Below the pieces are notes generated by a model that made no database searches, had not been told where the DNA came from, and saw only the letters and a list, made by a program, of their open reading frames with translations. Positions 55,973 through 64,000 of a DNA stretch of 64,000 bases are shown piece by piece. The position numbers and the translations under genes are program-made. Position 1 is the stretch's first letter. Each line of letters begins with the position of its first letter. Origin of the DNA: Cryptomeria japonica (Eukaryota > Streptophyta > Pinopsida > Cupressales > Cupressaceae); NCBI RefSeq assembly GCF_030272615.1, contig NC_081411.1, forward strand, positions 153,501,971 to 153,565,970, read 5' to 3'.

Positions 55973-57136
55973 TGTAGACGTATAAATCTTACAACCTTCT
56001 TGAATAAATATTTAATATTTATTTAAACCACATCCCCTATTAATTAAATCATATTTAATTAATTTCTTCATTTTCAACTATTTGATTAAATAAATTATTT
56101 AATTTATTTAATTAAATTCATCAAACCCCTTTCTAGCCTTTAATTAAATAAATCACTTTATTTAATTAAATCCCCTTTATCCATTTTAATTAAATTGATC
56201 CTTGCAATAAATAAATCAAATTTATTTATAAAATCCCCCCACTTGCATTTATGCAAGTTGCATCTATTTTGATTGAAATAAAATATTTTAATTTCAATTA
56301 AAAACCTATTTCTCCCACTTGCCCTTTCCTACATTTCCCACTTGCCTCCTAAGCATTCTTCTAGAACCTTTCTAATTTCAATCAATTAGCCTTAATTCAT
56401 CCAATCATATCACGCCCCTAAATTTGGGGAGGTCACTTCTCAAGTTTGGAAGAAAGTCTTCTAAATGCTATAAAGACCTTATTTCTTCAACAAGTTAACT
56501 TGTTGAGTTCCCCAAATTTGCAAGGACTCTTACAAATTTGTCCCCAAAGTCCTATTAACCATTAATGGTTAATTCAACCTTCCCTTATGGTTAGAGACTT
56601 TTTCTCTAACTTAACCTCCATCTAACTCAAGGGTCTCATCAAACACTCATGGATTTGACCCTAGTTATCCCATCTAACCCTTGCACAAGATTTTATCCCT
56701 TGGGTAAAAGCTTTATCCAATGGATGACCCTAACCTAACCCTAACCCAACCTCCTAAGGTGACCTTCATGTTTTCTCAGGCAGTTAATGCCTCTTGCATC
56801 TCCTCTCAAGCCACCTCTTGTTGACAATTGTCACCATTTCATTGGTGAAAATTGTAAAAATAGATTGAGTGACTTTCAATCCTAGCCATTGTTAAGATCA
56901 TTAAATCTTAACCATCCATTTCCCTATTTTCTCTATAAATAGAGCTCACATTATTCATTCTCCATATCCAAGTTTCATGCATCTACATTATAGTCTAATT
57001 ATATTAAGCATTTTAGTATTAAGAAGCATTTCATATCATAACATATTCATGTTAGTATATCATGTTAGGATAGTTTGTTAATATCTTTATCGTCTCATTA
57101 TCTTCATCCTAGCTTAATCTCATTTTAACAATTATT
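55973..57136 (+). repeat. Truncated plus-strand Ty3-type LTR
   Basis: Begins TGTAGACGTATAAATC and shows the alternating TTTAATTAAATT tracts, a TATA box (CTCTATAAATAGAG, about 56932) and a leader-like tail. Layout resembles the D/F/54048 LTRs in opposite orientation. It is cut at about 57136 by copia integrase coding sequence, so the 3' end and the duplication are missing. The AT-rich tracts recur every 50-70 bp between 56000 and 56310. Confidence 0.6.
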
Positions 57137-57724
57137 ATGAGAAGTATGGGATAAGGAGATAGTTGTCTGCACCCCAGACACCTCAACAGAATGGTGTTGT
57201 GGAAAGAAAGAACAAAACTATCCTGGATGTAGCTAGAACTATGATGATGGAACTATGATGATGGAAGCTAATCTGCCTCATATCTATTGGAGAGAAGTTA
57301 TGATCACGACGGTATACACATTCAACAGAGTTCATATCAAAGGAGACATCGGTAAGACACATTGTGAGTTATGGTTTGATCATACACATACAGTTAAGTA
57401 TTTCAGAATAGTTGGTAGTAAATGCTATATTAAAATAGATGCTTCCATTGGAAAGTTTGATCCTAGATGTGACGAAGGGATATTTCTTGGTTATTCTAAT
57501 GAAAGCAAAGCATATAAATGTTATAACAAAATATTGTAGATAATTGTGGAGAGTGCTAATGTCAAGGTGGATGAGTAGTACAAAGGTCAAATCAAAACTT
57601 ATGAGAGAGAACTGAAAGTGGAGATGATCTTAAATGAACCAGTAGAACCTGTACCGAAATAGAATGTTGAACCAGTTACCCCGGTAGTATCAAAAAATTC
57701 AATTGTAACTGAAGATCTAAGCAG
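57137..57724 (+). pseudogene. Copia integrase fragment (copia-4)
   Basis: Plus-strand residues EKYGIRR, stop, LSAPQTPQQNGVVERKNKTI hold the QNG-x-x-ER segment with the catalytic Glu. Then come EANLPHIYWREVMITTVYTF, FRIVGSKCYIK, FDPRCDEGIFLGYSNESKAY and the linker NEPVEPVPK. A 14-bp tandem duplication (57237-57264) shifts the frame and stops lie after NKIL and in the linker. Only the second half of integrase is present. It ends at the AGCAG flank of element F. Confidence 0.88.
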
Positions 57725-58676
57725 TGTGTGTGTGAAAAGTGGACATGTATCTGTATCTGAATACACAACACTTCAATTAAGTCATTAGATGCATGGTTAG
57801 TAAATCAATAATCAATGAATAATAAACCATTACAAGGCAACCTATTGCCTTCTAGTAGATGTGAGTTTTAGTCTTGCTCTCAGATTTCTTTATGCAACAC
57901 CATTGACTAGACAGCACCTAAATGAAGGATTTAATCTATATGAGCACAAAATTGAGCTAAATGGATGCAAGATATGCAAGATTAATGAATATTAAGCTAG
58001 ATGATTTAACAAATATGCAATATTCTCAATGCACAAAATCTCAATGGACCTAGAGCAAAAACAACATAATAACGATAAATCTCCAAGTTAATCTGAATGA
58101 GAGATGAGAGCCTGAATTTATAGAAAATCCAGAAAGAGATCAATGTTCAAGATCAATTAATGATGAGCAACAGAGATTCTCCAAGAGGAAGCACAATCCA
58201 GGTGAATTGATGTGATTGTCTGCTTTTCTCAACTTTAAAGGAAAATGAACTAAATTTGAGATAAAATCAAAAAAAAAAAATTAATTTATTGCATATTTTT
58301 ATTCAATTTTGATATTTAATTTTTTAATTGTTTTTTTGAGATTTTTCAATTTAATTTCTTTTTCCAAATTTAATTCTTTTTTTTGTAAATTAATTCATTT
58401 TTAATGATTTAATGGCAAATTGATTTATTAATTAAATATGCTAGGATATTTAATTAAATAAATAGGATAATTGATTAAAATTATTTACTTGGAATGATTA
58501 ATTAATTAAATAAACATTTAATTAATATGGAATGATTTACTTGCCATATGACATTGATGATTGAGAATTAATTAATTAGGTGTTCATGATTGATTTAATT
58601 ACCTTTGGTTAGGACCTTGATGATGTAGCTGAGATTAGGGGCCCATGGTTTAGGTGACAATTTTTAGGGTATTACA
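57725..58676 (-). repeat. Element F 3' LTR
   Basis: Plus-strand TGTGTGTGTGAAAAGTGG to TTTTAGGGTATTACA (952 bp). Closely related to the element D LTR (31043-32322), including TTAGGGGCCCATGGTTTAGG at about 58635. In minus sense it starts TGTAATACCC. Confidence 0.88.
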
Positions 58677-58690
58677 TTTGCCCCTCTTTG
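58677..58690 (-). other. Element F polypurine tract
   Basis: Minus-strand CAAAGAGGGGCAAA abuts the LTR start TGTAATACC. This is the tract that the deletion removed from element D. Confidence 0.9.
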
Positions 58691-59622
58691 AATTGATGTG
58701 CGACCAGCGCATTGATTCAAAGAATAGTTGATGTCGAAAAGAAATCAGTTTTGAAGTTGATGGATCACAAACGAATGAAGAGTGAGATGTTAAGCTTGAT
58801 TTCAAGTGATGAAAATGAACAGATTGATCAAAGTGACATCGATCCTGAACTTGATTGAACAAGGACCAATGAAGAGAAAGATACTGATCTTGAACTTGAT
58901 GAATCAAGAAATAAGTATTGATCTAGAACTTGATTGAACTAAAATTGATTGAGCGAAGAGATGAAACCCTATTCTGAACTTGATTTAACAAGAATCGATT
59001 AGCGAAAAAGAATGTCCAGCTTGATTTGATGCGATGAAATTGAACACCTATTTGAATTAAGTGTGTGATCATTATTAAGAGATTGATTCAGATGAAGATG
59101 ATATAAGCTTGATTTGGTGTGATGAAACTTATATGCCCCTAGAGATTGATTTGATTAATAACCAATTGATATTCAATTAATCTTTGATTAAAAAGATTTT
59201 CTGCTTGACTTTTTGAAGAAGATTTTTTTTTTTTAAATCAACTTTTGATGATGTAATCACTGATCATGTTGATGTAATAAGTATGCCCCCTCAGGAGTGA
59301 AATCGAAAGATGGCAAGGTCATAGTGATTTTAGGCAATTGAAATGATAAAAATATTTAGTGATGATAATCTGAGCATGAAGATTTATTTTGAGAATTAAG
59401 TTGAAATCAAAGGTGATTTGAGCGAAAAATGATGAGAAAAAGTGATCTGAAGATGAAAGTACCAAGTGGTCTATGTTGTGATATTTTGACTAAAAAAATG
59501 ACCTCAAAGTTCAATTTCGATCCCAAAAATGGACTCGGGATGGCTGATTTAGCTAAGAGTACAAATTTTGTGTCAATCGAAGTAAGTTTGAAAATTTTGT
59601 GTCAATCGGAGCAAGTTTGAAA
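58691..59622 (-). other. Element F 3' internal tail
   Basis: 0.93 kb with no coding match. Plus-strand GAACTTGATT-like decamers recur near 58849, 58892, 58926 and 58976, with AGCTTGATTT forms near 58793, 59019 and 59107. A 29-bp tandem duplication (59563 and 59592, AAATTTTGTGTCAATCG) closes it. Copia-2 coding sequence starts right after, so the rest of F is lost. Confidence 0.65.
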
Positions 59623-60389
59623 ATGATTTTTCTCTAACCTTTCTTCTTGTAAGAATTCTTGTATCTTTGTCTCCTATGATTTGCTTTGGATCATGATTGA
59701 GTTTTACATACCTAGGTATATTCTTAACAAATTCCTCTTGCTTTTCTTCTTCATCCTTATCTTCATCAGCATCAGCATCCACCGATGTAGGAGCACAATT
59801 ACTGGTACTAGGCTGATTTGCAACTGGTTCCCAGAAGGTTACTACCGGTTCATCTCCTACATGCTCTCTGCCAGTTTCCTCAGGTTTCTCAAAGTTTTCA
59901 TTAACCCTAACATTGATGCTTTCAACAATTCTCTGAGTCCTATTGTTGAAACATTTGAGAGCTTTTCTCTTTGTCCAATACCCTAGGAATATTCCCTCAT
60001 CACATTTAGCATCAAACTTTCTCTGATGTTCACTCCTCTTGATATAACATTTACTACCAAACACTCTGAAGTAGCTTACCATTGGTGTCTTACCAGTCTA
60101 GTACTCATCAGGAGTCTTATCCTTTCCTTTCTTGATGAGTACCTGGTTCATTGTGTAGACTGCAGTGCTCACCGCTTCTCTCCAAAAGGTGTGAACAACC
60201 TTTCCTTGGATCAACATAGTTCTAGCCACTTCAACCATAGTCTGGTTGTTCCTCTCAGCTAAGCGATTCTATTGTGGAGTTCGGGGGCAGACAGTTGCCT
60301 CTTGATGCCATTTTCTTCCCAATATTTGTTGAATTCTCCTCCTTGATCAGTTCTAAGACATTTGATTCTTCTACCACATTCCTTCTCTA
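59623..60389 (-). pseudogene. Copia-2 integrase, C-terminal half
   Basis: From 60389 down the minus strand reads ECGRRIKCLRTDQGGEFNKY (second half of the core, GGEF), QLSAPELHNRIAE, a frameshift near 60270, then AVYTMNQVLIK, VSYFRVFGSKCYIKR, FDAKCDEGIFLGYWTKRKAL. The acidic linker with DADADEDKDEEEKQEE follows, and LNHDPKQIIGDKDTRILTRR. It stops matching at KSFSN (about 59625), where RT should soon begin. Confidence 0.9.
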
Positions 60390-61634
60390 CTAGTGCTCTG
60401 AAGCTTTGAACTTTCCAAAGGCTTCAGACTTGTCCTTCAGGAATGTGACCCACATCATTCTTGAGCAATCATCTGTAAGAATCATAAAATACCTATCTCC
60501 CTGCACAATCCTAGTTTTCATAGGACCACACAAATCAGTATGCACAAGATCAAGTAAATTGTCTACAGTGAAAGATTTACCTTTGAAGTTTGAGGAAGAC
60601 ATTTTCCACAATTGACATTCTCTGCACAAAGGATTTTCTAGTTTGCTCAGCACAGACAATCCTCTAACTGCCTTGATCTTACTGGCCTTCACAATATTGT
60701 CAAAGTTTACATGACAGAGTCTCCTATGCCATATCCAGCTATCTTCAAACTTAGTCATAAGACATGTACTAACATTAGCATTTAGTTGAAATAGGTTACC
60801 TTTGGTCTGCATACTGGTAGCCATCAGTTCGCCACTCTTTCCTTTGATTTCGCACACTCCATTTTTGAATTCCAGAGTGAGTCCATTATTATTCAGTTGA
60901 GCAACACTCAAAAGGTTGTGCCTTAGACCTTCTACCCAATACACATTGTTAGCACTGCTCTTTCCATTCAGAGAGATGGACCCTCTACCTTTGACCATAC
61001 GTGGTGCATCATTACCAAAATGAACTACACCACGATCATACTCTTCTAGAGAAAGAAACTTACTCTGATCACCAGTCATATGGTGAAAACAGCCACTGTC
61101 AATAATCCACTCATTGGAATTATCAAAGTGGGAGACAAGAGCCTTCTTGTGTGACACATCTTCCTTGACTGCTACAAACACAATATCCTCATTTTCTTCA
61201 TCTTCTGATTCCTCATCAGTGACACCTTCATCAACTGCTACAAAACAGTTTCTCCGGTTTCCTCCTTTGAACTTCTTGAACTTTTTCGGTTTGTCCTTGC
61301 TATCACCATTAGGACAGTTTATAGCAATGTGTCCTATCCGGTTATAAGAGAAGCATTTCAAAGGAAGCTTACCTCTATATTTACCAGTTCCCTTAGGAAG
61401 TATCTTGGTAAGAAGAGCTTCAAATTCTATCAGGATCTCCTCATCATCCATTTCTCTTCTTTGTCTTGGTTCGCCACTGGTACTTGCTTCTTTGCCTTTT
61501 CTAGATGGTGTAGCAGATTCTCTAAAGGCTAATTCAGTCTTCTGAACACTGCCATCAAAGTTATTTAGCTCATAGGATGTCAACTTTGCAATGATGGAGT
61601 CTAGGGACACCTTAGTCTTGTCTATTGACCTCAA
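60390..61634 (-). pseudogene. Copia-2 gag end, protease and integrase N-terminal half
   Basis: 414 open codons on the minus strand. A zinc knuckle CFSYNRIGHIAINC (second Cys is Tyr), an acidic linker, protease EWIIDSGCFHHMTGD with intact D-S-G, VYWVEGLRHNLLSVAQL, the pre-integrase finger WHRRLCHVNFDNIVK and CRECQLWKM, then the integrase core with first Asp (VHTDLCGPM) and a second acidic site (LTDDCSRMMWVTFLKDKS). The frame ends in AFGKFKASEH, where a small shift separates it from the next block. This is the longest clean copia frame in the window. Confidence 0.93.
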
Positions 61635-61637
61635 CTC

Positions 61638-62144
61638 CTAAATAGCAACAACCCTTATTGCATAGATCGGTAATAAGGATCTCAAAACTTTGCTAACAAT
61701 AGTGGAATCTTCCATTTTACCACCTGCACTCTTGATATCTCCAACAATAGTTTTGATTCTTATTCCATATTGTTGAATGGTCTCTCCTTCAACCATCTGC
61801 ATATCTTCAAACTTTCCTCTAAGGCTTTCTTCCTTAGCTTGTTTCACATGCTCATCACCACCATAGATATTCTCAAGAGTATCCCATACTTCTTTCAGCT
61901 TTTCTTTATCCTCGACATCAATAAACTCAATGTCAGATAAACTACTAATTAGGGCTTCCATGACTTGCCCATTCTCCTAAATCTCTCTCATTTGGTCATC
62001 GGTGAGAGTACCGGTAGGGATAACATAAACATTCTCAACATAGCTCCAATGTTGAGCACCCATGCTTCTAATGTATATCTTCATTCTATCCTTCCATATT
62101 TTAAAGTTATCTCTGATGAATTTTGGACCTTCCCTCTTCATCAT
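61638..62144 (-). pseudogene. Copia-2 gag, N-terminal part
   Basis: Likely start ATG 62144 (MMKREGPKFIRDNFKIWKDR), 58 bp from the primer site. RDNFKIWKDRMK is a gag opening. A TAG interrupts after QMREI. The main part (61961-61638) is SDIEFIDVEDKEKLKEVW, HVKQAKEESLRGKFEDMQM, TIVSKVLRSLLPIYAIRV, the UBN2-type gag domain. A stop at 61635-61637 separates it from the following frame. Confidence 0.9.
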
Positions 62145-62201
62145 TACAATAGGATCTTTCCCTCAAGTGGTTAAGCTTACAACACAGAGGACCTAGAGGA
62201 T

Positions 62202-62213
62202 GCTTTGATACCA
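62202..62213 (-). other. Copia-2 primer-binding site
   Basis: Minus-strand TGGTATCAAAGC, one change from the initiator-Met tRNA complement TGGTATCAGAGC. Confidence 0.92.
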
Positions 62214-62215
62214 AT

Positions 62216-63708
62216 TGATAACACAATGATGAACAGTGAGTACCAAACCAGTACTGAGAGGGGGGGTGAATTAGTACAAGTACAAAAAAAATTCCTAAAC
62301 CGGTTTGACTGCAAATAGTGAACTTGACTGCCAATCACTAACACCGGTCATAAACCAAGATACTACCGGTTAAGCTTGCAATGAGACTGTGAAAGATATA
62401 AACTAGAAACACTTATCTTACCACACAACCTACACCCTCATTTCCATATTATCCTTGTGCATAGATAGGTAATCTATCATCATAAATATAATAACTTGCT
62501 AGATCAACATGATTCACTGCTTGATAGAAAACAACAAAGCATCACATGAAAAAGACATCACATATGACACAAATATTTTTCACGTGGAAACCTAACTGGG
62601 AAAAACCATGGTGGGGATGAATACCCACAATCTATTTTTGAACTCTTTAGAAGTCTGCTCTGTTAGAAGCCTAGTCTGGTTAAATACTGTTACAATAGGT
62701 TCAGTTAGGAACCGATCCTATTAGGGATCACTCGATTAAGGGATGGCTAGAATACCCGGTTAAGGGTTAAACCCTGTTAAGGGTTACCTTGTTATAGGAT
62801 TTTATGAACTCAATGGCTTTGAGTCACCCTGTTAAAGGATTACAGCAAGCTAGTTAAAGCTACCCTGTTAAGGGATTTTCCAACTATTGAAGTGATTAGA
62901 GATCAATAGGTATTACAATGATCTAGTAATAGCACTCAATACCAATGCAGACCCACTTTAGTTCCTTTCTTCTACATACACACTCTGCAGGTATCAACCC
63001 TCTTATCTGGTCTGGCAAGAATCACGTATCTTTGCACTTAGATACACACACAACATTTGCCAACAACTTCAACATGAAACACAACATCGACCTTATAGGA
63101 AACAGATAGGTCAGTAATATAAACCCTAAACCCTAAACATTTAGGTTGAGAGATTCAGTCAGTTCAATCCTGACCATTGAACACTTTGCATTTGAATACA
63201 ATGGTTTTGAATAGATCTCAAGACATTCTCCATCATTCGTTCTTCACCACTTCTTGGAGGTGATAACCCATCACACGATCTCCACCATTTGCAGAGACTT
63301 TGCATGTTCCCGAGGTAGATAGGATCAATCTCCTTCATGCAAGATCCTTCACATGCACGAGGCTGACGTGGCAACATGATCTGATCTCCATTACAATTCT
63401 AACTTATCACACAATGCCATTGGTTGAATCACACTGGCTTGAAACACTTCAACCGGAAACCCTTAAGCTAAGACTACCAACCGGTAGTCATACCATATTA
63501 AATCGCTTCCCCTTTAGCACATATACCGATTCTCATCATTATACTAGTTCACTTTGCCAGTTTCTTAACATCAATAATCCTATTCACTCTTCATCATGTT
63601 ACTAGTTCACTCTTCAGCATATTACTGGTTCTCTTTCAGCATATTACCGGTTCTCTCTTGAGTATATTACCAGTTCATTCTTTCAGCATATTGACATCAA
63701 TGACAACA
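62216..63708 (-). repeat. Copia-2 5' LTR
   Basis: Plus-strand TGATAACACAATGATG to CATCAATGACAACA, 1.49 kb. It contains the copia box AAAAACCATGGTGGGGATGA (about 62601), CCCTGTTAAGGG-like repeats (62745-62880), and a run of AGCATATTACCGGTTCTCT-like units (about 63590-63695). No 3' LTR is present in the window. The open frames 63159-63605 are shadows. Confidence 0.85.
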
Positions 63709-64000
63709 CAATATCATCATTTCAACATATTCTGCACATATGCCAATAGTGTATAGGATGTTGAGGATACCATTTGCGGGTGGCAGGGTAGACTATGATT
63801 CTTTGCCTCAGCAGGGGATTACAGCATTACGAAGAGTGTTTCAAGATGACACTCTGATAGTTCGTTCCATCACTTGGGATGACATGTTGAGCAGGTATGG
63901 AGCATAGCTTTCATTTTCTTATGCTCTCGCTGGCATTATCAGATGTTTTTTCATGCCTGATAGAGGACAACAGGGATTCTTGTGCAGCTAGGGGAGAATG
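63709..64000 (+). other. Flank with unassigned open segment
   Basis: From about 63759 the plus strand is open for some 50 codons, RMLRIPFAGGRVDYDSLPQQ then RRVFQDDTLIVRSITWDDM, with a TAG at about 63905. The frame reads on (YALAGIIRCFFMPDRGQQGF) to another TAG. The residue composition is protein-like. No family recognised, and both ends are cut by the window or by the LTR. Confidence 0.35.

Noticed and set aside
1-64000. tRNA and rRNA genes
   Set aside because: I looked for clover-leaf patterns and conserved rRNA blocks by eye and saw none; only primer-site complements of tRNA ends are present.

Overview
This window looks like repeat-dominated plant nuclear DNA. The primer-binding sites, polypurine tracts, copia and Ty3-gypsy polyproteins and AT-rich background are all of plant type. 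The density of old, nested LTR retrotransposons and the lack of any intact gene suggest a very large genome. A conifer is my guess, but nothing here proves the species. There is no tRNA, rRNA, CRISPR array or intact protein-coding gene. Every coding region carries stops, frameshifts or deletions.

Layout. 1-4964: two LTR fragments, a copia solo LTR (3608-4405) and unassigned spacer. 4965-33000 is the most structured part. A minus-strand host-like ORF of unknown family (called U) is cut into three pieces: N-terminal 32323-32772, middle 19358-19819, C-terminal 4965-5735. The first cut is element D (19825-32322, perfect GTGGT target duplication), which itself contains a 5.6 kb insertion E carrying a degenerate ORF of about 930 codons. 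The second cut is copia-1 (5736-19357), whose 3' LTR was split by a chromodomain-bearing Ty3-gypsy element (6922-14250, perfect AATAT duplication).

33000-45270: a LINE-type RNase H fragment, a near-perfect 54-bp-arm hairpin, and a copia gag remnant (copia-3) split by element B (34010-42775, perfect TTATT duplication). B encodes a retropepsin followed by a G-patch but no recognisable reverse transcriptase or integrase. 45270-53112: element C (perfect TTACT duplication), with gag and a protease-like region but no polymerase. B and C share an identical polypurine tract and related GC-rich minisatellites in their LTRs, so they look like related non-autonomous families.

53113-64000: a copia LTR with primer site, a Ty3-type solo LTR (CATAC duplication), a truncated plus-strand LTR, a plus-strand copia integrase fragment, a minus-strand LTR with its polypurine tract and 3' tail (element F), and a minus-strand copia (copia-2) keeping LTR, gag, protease and integrase but not reverse transcriptase. 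The last 250 bases hold an unassigned open segment.

How it works together: these are not cooperating genes. The elements are layers of insertion. Order of events can be read from the nesting: U before copia-1 before the gypsy element; U before D before E; copia-3 before B. B, C and D lack polymerase genes and would have needed enzymes from autonomous relatives elsewhere.
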